Assembly: GCA_900541175.1 (NCBI GenBank) | Contig: UQIT01000008.1 | Location: 7,772-71,771 of the forward strand | Direction: 5' to 3' | Length of the DNA: 64,000 bases | Source of the DNA: an uncultured Collinsella sp. | GTDB lineage: Bacteria > Actinomycetota > Coriobacteriia > Coriobacteriales > Coriobacteriaceae | Part shown: piece after piece, positions 35,059 to 43,611 of the stretch | How the letters are laid out: each line of letters opens with the position of its first letter | How positions within the stretch are numbered: the first letter of the stretch is position 1 | The notes under the pieces: generated by a model | The model's input: the letters and a program-made list of their open reading frames with translations, nothing else | Told to the model about the DNA's origin: nothing | Database searches by the model: none | Translations under genes and position numbers: made by a program

Positions 35059-35886
35059 ATGGCCTTTGCAGAAAAGCTCATCGCCGTCCGTCGCGCCCAT
35101 CACCTTACCCAGGAGCAGCTCGCCGCCAAGCTCTTCGTCACACGCCAAGCCGTCAGCCGTTGGGAGCGTGGCGAGGTCACACCGGGCATCGACATGATGA
35201 AGCTCATCGCCGCCGTGACTGGCGAGCCCCTGTCTCATCTGCTCGAAATGCCCGAGCACTATTGTCAGAGCTGCGGCATGATACTCACGCCCGACGACTG
35301 CGGTACCGATGCTGCGGGCACCGCGACCGATCATTACTGCAAGTGGTGCTACGACCACGGCAAGTACACCTACGACACCACCATGGAGGCGATGATTGAA
35401 GATTGTGCCCCGCGGCTGGCGCAAAACACCGGCATGTCGCTCGACGAAGCCGTCTCGCTCATGGGCGCCGTCCTGCCGCAACTGGAGCGCTGGCGCACCG
35501 TGCAGGAAAACGAGGAGCGCTACGGTGCCGAGGCGCGGGCGCGCTATGGCGATGAGGCTATCGATGCAGCAAACGAAACGTTACTGGACATGGATCCTCA
35601 GACATGGAACGACATGAAGGAACTTGAACGCGCTATTCTGGGTCAACTCTCGATTGCCATGGGCGACGGCGATGCGGATGGAAGCGAGGCTCGCAAGCTT
35701 GTCGCGATGCATCGTCGTTGGATTGGTCTCAACTGGGGACGCGAACCCCAGAACGAAGCGTACCTGGGCCTCGCCCACGGCTATCTTGCCGACCAGCGCT
35801 TTGTTGACTACTACGACAAGCCCTGCGGCACCGGAGCCACGGCGTTTCTGGCCCAGGCCATCGAGTTGTCACTGGCCCGCGCATAG
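35059..35886 (+). CDS. XRE regulator fused to a zinc ribbon and a TipAS drug-binding domain
   Basis: A 275-residue fusion. Residues 1-60 are an XRE helix-turn-helix (RAHHLTQEQLAAKLFVTRQA, WERGEVTPGID). Residues 69-105 are a Zn_ribbon_2-type module (Cys 69, 72, 81, 94 and 97: CQSCGM, CGTDAAG, YCKWCY). Residues ~130-275 are TipAS-like (ARYGDEAIDAANETLLDMDP, MHRRWIGLNWG, GLAHGYLADQRF). TipAS binds thiopeptides in TipA, where it is attached to a MerR domain; here the reader is XRE instead. AAAGGAGCCGCT precedes the ATG. A GCAACC/GGTTGC dyad at 34985-34999 is a possible operator. Glutaredoxin follows. Confidence 0.85.
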   Translation: MAFAEKLIAVRRAHHLTQEQLAAKLFVTRQAVSRWERGEVTPGIDMMKLIAAVTGEPLSHLLEMPEHYCQSCGMILTPDDCGTDAAGTATDHYCKWCYDHGKYTYDTTMEAMIEDCAPRLAQNTGMSLDEAVSLMGAVLPQLERWRTVQENEERYGAEARARYGDEAIDAANETLLDMDPQTWNDMKELERAILGQLSIAMGDGDADGSEARKLVAMHRRWIGLNWGREPQNEAYLGLAHGYLADQRFVDYYDKPCGTGATAFLAQAIELSLARA

Positions 35887-35937
35887 ACCGCGGCGGCTTT
35901 GGGTATTTCAATCAAAACCGCAACCGATTGGAGACCT

Positions 35938-36183
35938 ATGGCTACTGATCATGAGCTCGCACTGTACGTTATGACCGGCTGCCCGTATTGCATAAAGGTC
36001 AAGCGTTTCCTTGCCGATAACGGCGTGACCATTCCCGAGCGCAATATCTCGACCGATTCCGATGCCGAACAGACACTTATCGCCGTCGGCGGAAAACGCC
36101 AGGTTCCCTGCCTATTCATCGACGGCAAACCACTCTACGAATCGAGCGACATCATCGCATGGGTACAGGAGAACCTGCTCTAG
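35938..36183 (+). CDS. Glutaredoxin-like protein
   Basis: An 81-residue thioredoxin-fold protein with the dithiol active site GCPYC (Cys 15 and 18), the cis-proline VPCLF and the GG-type segment near the C-terminus (YESSDIIAWV). It reduces disulfides, with glutathione or another thiol as partner; in high-GC Gram-positives mycothiol or thioredoxin reductase may serve instead. TTGGAG precedes the ATG at 35938. It follows the XRE-TipAS gene by 51 bases and may be co-transcribed. It ends in a bidirectional hairpin. Confidence 0.9.
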   Translation: MATDHELALYVMTGCPYCIKVKRFLADNGVTIPERNISTDSDAEQTLIAVGGKRQVPCLFIDGKPLYESSDIIAWVQENLL

Positions 36184-36196
36184 TGCAACAGAGTCG

Positions 36197-36240
36197 TTGG
36201 GGACGTTCTTAAATGACTAGTCGTTAAAGAACGTCCCCAA
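36197..36240. terminator. Bidirectional hairpin (TTGGGGACGTTCTT) between glutaredoxin and Dus genes
   Basis: Arms 36197-36210 and 36227-36240 are perfect 14-bp complements around a 16-base loop that is itself palindromic (GACTAGTC). It lies between convergent genes and carries the GGGGACGTTC/GAACGTCCCC sequence typical of the local repeat family. Confidence 0.8.
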
Positions 36241-36247
36241 TGACTAG

Positions 36248-37201
36248 CTAGCTGTGGAAGCGGGCTATGGGCGCAAGTGGCTGCTCGCGAAAGACGCGAT
36301 CGACGGCGGCGCGGTATTCGTCGACCTTTTTAGTCTTACGCACGAGCTTGTGGACGGTAGCGGGGTCGGCGAAGGCGCATTTGGCGTAGAACCACCACTC
36401 CTTCATGCGAAAGACCGCATTACCGCCAATCTCTTCTGCATATGCCGCAAACAGCGTGTCGTGGAAGCGCTGCAGCTCAGCAGCCGTTGCAGCAGGGCCG
36501 CCCTTGACCATGCGAGCCAGCGCGGGGTTCGCAAGCAAGCCACGCCCCAGCATCACATGGCGTGTACCGGGATAGGTCTCAACCAGCGCGTCCATATCCT
36601 CAAGATCAAAAATGTCACCGTTATAGGCGACCGGAAACGGCGCGCGCTCCAGTGTCTCGCCGTAAAACTCCTTGCGCGGCGTGCCCGTATAGCGGTCCTT
36701 TTGCACGCGCGGGTGCACGATTAGCTCGGCCAGCGGCATGCGGCAGTAAAGGTCGAGCACGCGCTCGTATTCGCCGTCGTCCTCGAGCCCCAACCTAGTC
36801 TTGACCGACACCGGCAGCGGAGAGCGTTCGCACACGTCGCTTAGAAACACCTCGAGCTCATCGAGATTGCGCAGGAAACCCGAGCCCTTGCCCTTAGCGA
36901 CAACCGTTCCCGAAGGGCAACCCAGGTTGAGATTGACCTCCCGATAGCCCATGTCGGCGAGCACCTGTGCCGCCCACACAAACTCGTCCGCGTTCTTGGA
37001 CATCAGCTGAGGCACTACGTTAAGCCCCTGGTTATTGACAGAATCGATCTCCTTAAACGCCTTGCCGCCAAAGCGGTTTCCCACCCGCGGCGGCGGCAAA
37101 AACGGCGTGTAATAGCAATCGAGCGCACCGAAGCACTCCGCATGCACGCGACGGAACACATGCCCGGTAATCCCCTCCATAGGGGCAAGCGAAAGAATCA
37201 T
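36248..37201 (-). CDS. tRNA-dihydrouridine synthase
   Basis: A 317-residue FMN enzyme. The start LSLAPMEGITGHVFRR, the active-site region LNLGCPSGTV (catalytic Cys), SVKTRLG, the HPR motif (VHPRVQKDRYTG) and the FMN-phosphate segment VAYNGDIFD all fit the Dus family, which reduces uridines in the D-loop of tRNA. The segment MLGRGLLANP is typical. GAGAAGAG lies upstream of the ATG. It cannot be assigned to a DusA/B/C subclass from sequence alone. It is single, and closes at the palindrome at 36197-36240. Confidence 0.9.
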   Translation of the reverse strand: MILSLAPMEGITGHVFRRVHAECFGALDCYYTPFLPPPRVGNRFGGKAFKEIDSVNNQGLNVVPQLMSKNADEFVWAAQVLADMGYREVNLNLGCPSGTVVAKGKGSGFLRNLDELEVFLSDVCERSPLPVSVKTRLGLEDDGEYERVLDLYCRMPLAELIVHPRVQKDRYTGTPRKEFYGETLERAPFPVAYNGDIFDLEDMDALVETYPGTRHVMLGRGLLANPALARMVKGGPAATAAELQRFHDTLFAAYAEEIGGNAVFRMKEWWFYAKCAFADPATVHKLVRKTKKVDEYRAAVDRVFREQPLAPIARFHS

Positions 37202-37224
37202 CTACTCTTCTCTCATATCAACGG

Positions 37225-37255
37225 ATGTGACAAAGGAACCGCCCCCTTGTTACAT
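37225..37255. repeat. Degenerate TGACAAAGG palindrome
   Basis: ATGTGACAAAGG (37225-37236) and CCCTTGTTACAT (37244-37255) are the same arms as at 2105, 5834 and 39075 with changes in both arms. It lies upstream of the Dus gene, not at a stop codon. An 8-bp hairpin (GCCTTGTG/CACAAGGC) follows at 37263-37290. Confidence 0.6.
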
Positions 37256-37340
37256 GCATTATGCCTTGTGCTCCAGATGATTCACAAGGCAGAGGCAGCA
37301 GCTTGACGATAATCACCCTTGCATCCGGCGCCTCATGCAA

Positions 37341-37522
37341 CGAAGGTGAATGGTTTTCCGCGAAGTGAACGAGTGAAATCGGACCCTCGATGCATCGACA
37401 CTTTTGGAAGGCCAATTCCTGCGGTTTTATCACTCAAATCCTGCGGTTTTAGCGTCGAAAAACGTGGGTGCTTCAGGGGTCCAAATTAGGTCGTTCACTT
37501 CTCGGGAAACCATTCACCTTCG
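37341..37522. repeat. Long-hairpin element, copy B (182 bp)
   Basis: Outer arms (37341-37375 with 37488-37522) start CGAAGGTGAATGG, where copy A has CGAAGGTGAATAC; the far arm changes to match (CCATTCACCTTCG). An inner pair, GGACCCTCGATGCATCGACA with a right arm reading GTGCTTCAGGGGTCC, surrounds two TCCTGCGGTTTT motifs (37417-37428 and 37439-37450). It lies in the 498-base gap between the Dus gene and the membrane protein at 37700, which otherwise shows no gene. Confidence 0.85.
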
Positions 37523-37699
37523 ATTTGCTGTTTGTGGGCATCGGCAGCGGCTTCATGCTCCAAAAGACGACGTTCGCGATCAAACGATCACCAACAGCAC
37601 GCTGTTGACCGCTATGTATGAACAACAGACGTCCTTCACTCATCTATACTCAAGAGCGTGTGCACATCGCCCCCGAAAAACGATAAGAGTCGAGGCCCC

Positions 37700-38833
37700 A
37701 TGCAGCAGCTCACCGAGCAAGAAAAGAAACGTATCCAGCGGTACTGCACATACCCCAAAATCGCAGCGACCGCACTCGTCATGTCGTTCGTAGCATGCCT
37801 GTTGATGTTGCCGCTCCAAATGATCAACGATATCGCGTTCCACCAAAAGGAATTCCAACCCGCGGGCATATATACCGCCATCGCACTCACCGTAATCGAA
37901 CTCGCCATCTTTTGCTATTGCGCTCTTGCGCCGCGCTTTGGAATGCAGGGCAAACAGTGGAAGGAGCTGCAGAGCAGGCTTGCGGTAGCCCAAACCAACA
38001 AAGACCGCTCCGCGGAGGTCGCCGGTGTGCTTGCCACGCAAGCTGCCGGCCGCCTGCTCAAGAATAGCGATAACGATCTCGCACGCAACCTGGGCGGTGC
38101 CGCCGAGGTCGCCAGCACCGTGGGGGCAGTCGCCACGGCGGCAGACGTGCTGGCCGAGACCTCGAGCAATGCCGAGGCCATGGCGGCTGCATACGGCGTT
38201 GCGATTCCGAGCGCCAAGAAACAGATTATCGCGCTCATCGCAGTGCCCGCCATTGTGCTGCTTGGCGTCTACATCCCTCAGTTTGTCCAGGGAAATAACG
38301 AGCTTCAGGTAAGAAAGGCTGCAGCCGCCGAGCAGCTCGCCATCGCGCAGGATGCCTTGGAGCCCGTGTGCGAACGCGTCGCCGCAGACGACCCGTACGA
38401 GTCGTATCACGACTACGGCTACCGCATTATCGGCTATCTGCGCGATAATGACCTCGGCGCTCAAGCAGTCTATGTCTACCTTTCTTTTGATGCAGACGGC
38501 ATGCTCACGGACGTCGATTACACCAGTCAGATCGACCCCGAGGCAAGCCCTGCAGACAACCTCGCCCGCGCCGAGCAGGATATCGCGACGCTCTGCGCCC
38601 CGCTCAACGGGTTGGACATTTCCGTTGCCACACCGGACCTCCTCACGCCATGCAGCCTGTCGGATGAATTTAAACAGGCATTTTTAGCCGGATCCCTATA
38701 TGAAGAAATCAGCATCAAGACGGAGGACGAATCTATCAAGTCGTACTACACCTTTGACACCGAGCCCAAGGAAGAGTTCGACGAATACACCCACCCGGAA
38801 ATTAGGCTCATGCTCTCTGCAAAGAAGAACTAA
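37700..38833 (+). CDS. Membrane protein of unknown function, three helices
   Basis: A 377-residue protein. Helix 1 is near residues 21-44 (IAATALVMSFVACLLMLPLQ) and helix 2 near 55-80. A ~90-residue Ala-rich, probably helical cytoplasmic stretch (AEVASTVGAVATAADVLAET) follows. Helix 3 is near 175-195 (IIALIAVPAIVLLGVYIP), and a ~180-residue soluble C-terminal domain follows (DYGYRIIGYLRDND; QAVYVYLSFDADGMLTD), acidic overall. I know of no named family. GAGTCGAGGCCCC is the only ribosome-like site. It lies between two long-hairpin elements and faces the large ABC gene convergently. Confidence 0.6.
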   Translation: MQQLTEQEKKRIQRYCTYPKIAATALVMSFVACLLMLPLQMINDIAFHQKEFQPAGIYTAIALTVIELAIFCYCALAPRFGMQGKQWKELQSRLAVAQTNKDRSAEVAGVLATQAAGRLLKNSDNDLARNLGGAAEVASTVGAVATAADVLAETSSNAEAMAAAYGVAIPSAKKQIIALIAVPAIVLLGVYIPQFVQGNNELQVRKAAAAEQLAIAQDALEPVCERVAADDPYESYHDYGYRIIGYLRDNDLGAQAVYVYLSFDADGMLTDVDYTSQIDPEASPADNLARAEQDIATLCAPLNGLDISVATPDLLTPCSLSDEFKQAFLAGSLYEEISIKTEDESIKSYYTFDTEPKEEFDEYTHPEIRLMLSAKKN

Positions 38834-38875
38834 AGGCTTACGCTCTAATTGCCGCTCGCAAACATCGTCTATATC

Positions 38876-39059
38876 TCGAGGTCTAATACTTTTCCGAGAA
38901 GTGAACGGCTGTATTTGGACCCCCGAAGCATCGACATTTTCTGACGCCAAAACCGCAGGATTCAACAATCAAAACCGCAGGAAATTGCATCTCAAAAGTG
39001 TCGACGCTTCGGGGGTCCATTTTGACTCGTTCACTTCTCGGAAAAGTATTAGACCTCGA
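38876..39059. repeat. Long-hairpin element, copy C (184 bp), interior reversed
   Basis: Outer arms TCGAGGTCTAATAC...GTATTAGACCTCGA differ from copies A and B on both sides together (GTCT for GTGA; far arm AGAC for TCAC). Inner arms GGACCCCCGAAGCATCGACA (38918-38937) and TGTCGACGCTTCGGGGGTCC (38999-39018) pair almost perfectly. The central motif appears as AAAACCGCAGG twice, i.e. in the opposite orientation to A and B. It lies between the membrane protein and the ABC gene. Confidence 0.9.
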
Positions 39060-39074
39060 ATTCATAAGCCGCTC

Positions 39075-39106
39075 AATGTGACAAAGGGACCGTCCCTTGT
39101 CACATT
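39075..39106. repeat. GGGAC-C-GTCCC palindrome overlapping a stop codon
   Basis: AATGTGACAAAGGGAC (39075-39090) pairs with GTCCC-TTGTCACATT (39092-39106; one T short of perfect). The TAA of the ABC gene (39105-39107) lies in it, as at 2105 and 5834. Probably a bidirectional transcript end. Confidence 0.8.
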
Positions 39107-42100
39107 ATTCAGAGCGCAGGGCCTCCACGGGATCCTTCCTGGACGCGCTGCGGGCGGGCAGCAGGCCGGCAACGACCGTCAACAGCACCGAAATCGCAAT
39201 GAGCACCAGCGCATCCTGCACGGGCAGGCTCATCAGATTGGGTACCTGTTTGGCAGCAAGCACCCAGGCATTAACCGGAAAGCTCACGGCCACCACGACG
39301 ACAACAGCAAAGACGCCGGCAATGAGGCCCTCGATAAAGGTCTCGGCATTGAATACGTTGGCCACGTTGCGCTTCGACGCGCCGATCGCGCGCAGGATGC
39401 CAATCTCCTTCTTGCGCTCCAGCACGCTGATGTAGGTGATGATGCCGATCATGATGGAGCTCACCACCAGGCTAATACTCACGAATGCGATGAGCACCAA
39501 GCTGATGGTGTTCACGATGTCGGTCACCGAACCCATGATGATGCCCATGTAGTCGGTGTACGAGATCGCCTGCTCATCGTGGCCGGCGGCTTTGACCTGC
39601 TTGTTGTACGCATCGATGTGATCGAGTACGCGCTCCTTGGCCTCAAAGTCGCGCGGGAAAATCTTGACCGAGATGGGGTCGGCCTCGTCCGCATAGCCCA
39701 GCGTGGTCAGATTGTTATCGTAGGTGAGCTTCGACGCCTTGGCATAGCTCATCATGAGCGAGCTCAGGTCCTCGGCGTCCATGTTGAAGTGAATGGCATG
39801 AGCAAAGGCACTCGCATCCACGCGCATGGCGGTCGCCAGGCTAGCAAAACTCGAAGACATCTGCGTCGCCATCTGACCCATGAGCCCTGCCGCGCCTGCT
39901 TTAAGCTGGGACGATACCGTTGTCGCTATCTGGTCGCTGATTGTCTTGGTCACCTGGTCCATTGCCTGTTGCAGATACGGAGCCAGCTGCTTTTGGACAT
40001 AGTCGGTCATCGCCTGCTGCAGGCGCTCGGCCAGAGCATCGCCGCCGAGCGCTTTGAGCTGGGCCAGGATTTGCTGGGCAGCGGTATCATTCTCAAGATA
40101 CGTCGAGAATGCGGCAGCGAGCTTTGACGCGTCTTTAAGATCTTCGGGTGTCAGCGCCTTAAACTGATCAGACTGCAAAAAGCCCTCAAACAGCTGGTTG
40201 GCAAGCGTTCCCACCTGCTGCATTTGCTCGGGCGTGAGTTCCAGACCGTCAAAGATACCCGAGAAATCTGGGGTTGGCGCTTTGGCCATGATGTCGCCAA
40301 AGTCGATGTCTTTCCCAACACCCGAAAGGTCAATGTCCAGCCCGGACAAATCGATACCAGAAAGGTCCATACCGCCGGCTGCACCCGAGAGCGCAGACGC
40401 ATCGAACGAGAACGCGCTCTTGAGCGCCGCCTCGTCCACACTGAACATGCTGCCCAGATCCACGCCTTGCTTGGCCTCGCCCTGCAGTTCATCGAAAGAC
40501 TTGCCCGTAAAGACATCCGTCTCGGGATGCGCAAGCTGCTCTTGCACAATTTGCGAATCGGCGGCGCGCTCCATAAGCCGGCGAGTCAGCGCATGCGTAT
40601 AGGCAATGCCCGGAGACAACGCGCTCGCATTGGCCGTCTCGTTAGGTCGTACCACGCCCACAATGCGCACGTCGATACCGTCGGCAACCTTGGCAGCCAT
40701 AAAGTCGGCGTCGCCAGACATGTCGGTCCACATGCCGGTCTCTTCATTTTTGCGATAGGCATCGGCCGGCGACAGCACCTTAAACGTCGTGGACAGAGCA
40801 TCGTCGTAGGTAAAGTCGGTGCCGGTCTCGGGCGTTTCGACCCCACCGTCAGCCGCCATAGCGCTGTTTACCAGATCGTTGAGCTCATTGATATCCAGCG
40901 CACCGATGCTGTAGAGCGTGTAGTCGCCCACCGTACCACGACTCGAAAGCACCATCACGGCTTCGTTGGCGGACGTGGGCCAATGACCGGCGACGACATC
41001 GTACTGGCTGTCGAGCAGGCTCTGGTCGTCAATCATCTCGTTAAAGACCGAGGTTCCCATGGATTCCATGCTCACCGTTGCCGCCGAGCTCGCGCCTCCG
41101 CTCATGGCCTCGGTCATGGCGTTGGGCACCAGCCGGACAGGCTTCTCATCGCCCTTGCCGGCACGATAGACAACCGGCGATACACCGTAGCCGTACTGGA
41201 GGGCATTGACCTCTTTATCGATGCCGTCGCCACCGGCATCGAGCCATGCCTTAAAGCTCGTCATGTCGTTAGACTTAACGCTCGCAAACATGTCCTTTAC
41301 GGCCGTAACCACGGGGATCTTATCGGTTCCCTTAGCTTTGCCACCAGTACCGTCGGACAAATCCCCGCCGTTGGACGCCTCATCATCCGTGGCCCCCTGT
41401 CCGCCCATCATGGACGACAGGTCGTAATCCTGCTTGGAAATGGTGAGCGGGTAGCTCGAAAGCGTATCCTCCTCGACCTTCTTGATGTAGCCGTTTACGC
41501 CATTGGACAGCGCCAGAATCGCCGCGATACCGATAATGCCAATCGAGCCCGCAAAGGCAGTCATGGCCGTGCGGCCCTTCTTGGTCATGAGATTTCGGGC
41601 AGAAAGCCCCAGCGCCGTCACAAAGCTCATCGAGGTTTTGCGCGTAGGCTTGGCCTCGCGGCGCGTGGCGTCAGCGACATCGAAAGGATCGGAATCGTCG
41701 GTGATCTTGCCGTCCGCCAGGTTAACGATGCGCGTGGCGTATTGGTACGCCAGCTCGGGATTGTGCGTGACCATAATAACCAGACGGTCGCGTGCCACGT
41801 CCTTGAGCAAATCCATGACCTGCACGGATGTCGTTGAGTCCAGGGCGCCGGTCGGCTCGTCTGCCAGCACAATCTCGGGATCGTTGATCAGCGCACGGGC
41901 GATGGCCACACGCTGCATCTGCCCGCCCGAAAGTTGGCTCGGGCGCTTGTTAACGTGCTCGCCCAGGCCGACTTTCTCCAACGCCTCGCGCGCACGCTGG
42001 CGGCGTTCGGCATGTCCCACGCCCGAGAGCGTGAGCGCCAGCTCCACGTTTTCCAAAATGGTCTGATGCGGAATGAGGTTATAGCTCTGGAACACAAAGC

Positions 42101-42356
42101 CGATGCGGTTGTTGCGATAGGCATCCCAATCGCGATCGTGAAAGTCCTTGGTCGAGATGCCGTCGATCAGCAGGTCGCCGGAATCGAAATGATCGAGCCC
42201 ACCGATAACGTTGAGCATCGTGGTTTTACCCGAGCCCGAGGGACCCAGAATGGCCACGAACTCGTTATCGCGAAAAGACAGGCTTACGCTGTCGAGCGCC
42301 ACCTGCGTAAACGACTGCGTAACATACCTTTTGCAAATACCTTTGAGCTCCAACAT
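39105..42356 (-). CDS. Fused ABC ATPase-permease, MacB/LolCDE-like, with a large ectodomain
   Basis: A 1083-residue half-transporter. Residues ~1-230 are an ATPase (Walker A GPSGSGKTT, signature LSGGQMQRVAIARALI, Walker B IVLADEPTGALD). The first membrane helix (TAMTAFAGSIGIIGIAAILA) starts near 270. About 560 mostly soluble, Ala/Asp-rich residues follow (ALSGAAGGMDLSGIDLSGLD; several Gln-rich helices near 700-800 likely coiled). An FtsX-type trio of helices ends the protein (ISLVLIAFVSISLVVSSIMI; near the C-terminus). MacB itself is ~650, so the ectodomain is oversized. ATG at 42356 has GAGAGGTTG upstream. Likely moves lipids, peptides or lipoproteins, or transmits force. Confidence 0.85.
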   Translation of the reverse strand: MLELKGICKRYVTQSFTQVALDSVSLSFRDNEFVAILGPSGSGKTTMLNVIGGLDHFDSGDLLIDGISTKDFHDRDWDAYRNNRIGFVFQSYNLIPHQTILENVELALTLSGVGHAERRQRAREALEKVGLGEHVNKRPSQLSGGQMQRVAIARALINDPEIVLADEPTGALDSTTSVQVMDLLKDVARDRLVIMVTHNPELAYQYATRIVNLADGKITDDSDPFDVADATRREAKPTRKTSMSFVTALGLSARNLMTKKGRTAMTAFAGSIGIIGIAAILALSNGVNGYIKKVEEDTLSSYPLTISKQDYDLSSMMGGQGATDDEASNGGDLSDGTGGKAKGTDKIPVVTAVKDMFASVKSNDMTSFKAWLDAGGDGIDKEVNALQYGYGVSPVVYRAGKGDEKPVRLVPNAMTEAMSGGASSAATVSMESMGTSVFNEMIDDQSLLDSQYDVVAGHWPTSANEAVMVLSSRGTVGDYTLYSIGALDINELNDLVNSAMAADGGVETPETGTDFTYDDALSTTFKVLSPADAYRKNEETGMWTDMSGDADFMAAKVADGIDVRIVGVVRPNETANASALSPGIAYTHALTRRLMERAADSQIVQEQLAHPETDVFTGKSFDELQGEAKQGVDLGSMFSVDEAALKSAFSFDASALSGAAGGMDLSGIDLSGLDIDLSGVGKDIDFGDIMAKAPTPDFSGIFDGLELTPEQMQQVGTLANQLFEGFLQSDQFKALTPEDLKDASKLAAAFSTYLENDTAAQQILAQLKALGGDALAERLQQAMTDYVQKQLAPYLQQAMDQVTKTISDQIATTVSSQLKAGAAGLMGQMATQMSSSFASLATAMRVDASAFAHAIHFNMDAEDLSSLMMSYAKASKLTYDNNLTTLGYADEADPISVKIFPRDFEAKERVLDHIDAYNKQVKAAGHDEQAISYTDYMGIIMGSVTDIVNTISLVLIAFVSISLVVSSIMIGIITYISVLERKKEIGILRAIGASKRNVANVFNAETFIEGLIAGVFAVVVVVAVSFPVNAWVLAAKQVPNLMSLPVQDALVLIAISVLLTVVAGLLPARSASRKDPVEALRSE

Positions 42357-42509
42357 GGACGGCAACCTCTCCCACGCGGGCACGCTCGCCCGCTCTCCCC
42401 CGCCGTTCGTATTCGACGCGTTTGTCCTACTCTATCCCCATTTTTTGCCGGAGCCAGTGAGGAATGTAGTGAACCACGCCAAAAAACGAACGGGACGGCA
42501 CCCAAAAGA

Positions 42510-42531
42510 AGAGGTCCCGAGCGGGACCTCT
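42510..42531 (-). terminator. Hairpin after the TlpA-like lipoprotein gene
   Basis: AGAGGTCCC and GGGACCTCT are perfect 9-bp arms around a four-base loop. On the minus strand TCTTTTGG follows. It lies ~80 bases past the TlpA-like stop and before the ABC gene, so it isolates the two. Confidence 0.7.
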
Positions 42532-42610
42532 ATATGGTGGAGTTTATCTTGAAAGGTAGCGGACTACTCCGCACAGCGGCGCACGATCCTCGCTACGCTT
42601 TACGCGTTTT

Positions 42611-43582
42611 TTACTGCTCGCTATTCGCAATCGCCTGGTCGATAAGCTTGTCGAGTGCTGCGCGCTGCTCGGCGGAGCTGATGGCTCCCACGATTGGATC
42701 TCCTACGATGTTGCCATTCTGATCGATGACATACGTTGTCGGGAACGAGAACAAATTTGACGTAAACTTACCGGCCTCGCTATCCGACTTGAACCAGATG
42801 TTCTTATATGTCACGCCCTTCTTGCTCAGCACGTCCTTGGCATCTGCAATCTCGCCCTTGTTGCCATCGAGCGTAAAGGAATTGACGCCCACGACCTGGC
42901 CGCCCTTCTCGGCAAGCTCCTGATTCAGTTTCTCAAGATCGCCCAGCTCGCCCACGCACGGCTTGCAAGTAGTGAACCAGAAGTTCATGACGGTGACCTT
43001 GTTCTTAGAGAACAGCTCGTCGCTATTCACGTCGTTGCCATCCAGGTCCTTGCCCGTAAAGCTGGGGAACTTCGTCGCCTCGCTCGAAGCATTGGCACCA
43101 GCCGTCATGCCAGCGGTCGAAGCGTCGACGCTCTCGCCTGCACTCGGCGTGCTTCCACAGCCGGGGAACTCCTTCTCCAGGCTCTCGAGCTTGTCCTCGA
43201 TCTCCTTGATCTGCTGTGCACCGGCCTTGAGTGTCTTAAGCTCATCCGCCGTGAACTCATCCTTGGCGCCGTCGATGGTCTTGAGCAGAAAATCGCCGTA
43301 ATTGCTGCCATCCTCAATCATTGCCGAGTCTTTATTTGCCGCATTGAATACCTTTTCCCACAGCGCGTTATCACTCGAAAAGATCTCGTTCTCCTTCTGC
43401 ATGAGCTTCGCATACAGCTCGGCGGCCTCGTCGGCATTGGCCGGCTTCTGCGCAGTGAGTTCTGCGATCTTAGGATCGGAGCTCGCAGATTCGCTCGCAT
43501 TGCCACCAGGTGCCGAACACGCCACAAGACACAAGGCCAGCACCGGCACCATAAACAGGGCCGCAATCTTAGAAAGCTTCAT
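42611..43582 (-). CDS. TlpA/ResA-like thioredoxin-fold lipoprotein
   Basis: A 323-residue exported protein with a lipoprotein signal ending LVAC (Cys 22). Residues ~30-145 form a mostly helical region (SDNALWEKVFNAANKDSAMI, KEIEDKLESLEKEFPGC) of unknown role, then a Ser/Ala-rich linker. From ~170 a thioredoxin fold follows with the redox site WFTTCKPC (Cys 206 and 209) and cis-proline FPTTYVID. ATG at 43582 was chosen for GGAGG seven bases upstream. It follows the polyferredoxin gene on one transcript. Predicted to reduce or exchange disulfides outside the membrane with electrons from that partner. Confidence 0.88.
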   Translation of the reverse strand: MKLSKIAALFMVPVLALCLVACSAPGGNASESASSDPKIAELTAQKPANADEAAELYAKLMQKENEIFSSDNALWEKVFNAANKDSAMIEDGSNYGDFLLKTIDGAKDEFTADELKTLKAGAQQIKEIEDKLESLEKEFPGCGSTPSAGESVDASTAGMTAGANASSEATKFPSFTGKDLDGNDVNSDELFSKNKVTVMNFWFTTCKPCVGELGDLEKLNQELAEKGGQVVGVNSFTLDGNKGEIADAKDVLSKKGVTYKNIWFKSDSEAGKFTSNLFSFPTTYVIDQNGNIVGDPIVGAISSAEQRAALDKLIDQAIANSEQ

Positions 43583-43611
43583 AGTCATTCCTCCGTTTTG
43601 TCGAAGCTTGT

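Noticed and set aside
38876..39059. Insertion sequence or CRISPR-like array
   Set aside because: No transposase frame, no spacers; only two short motifs inside one hairpin.
40224..41837. Plus-strand 537-codon frame opposite the ABC fusion
   Set aside because: Antisense shadow in high-GC coding sequence.
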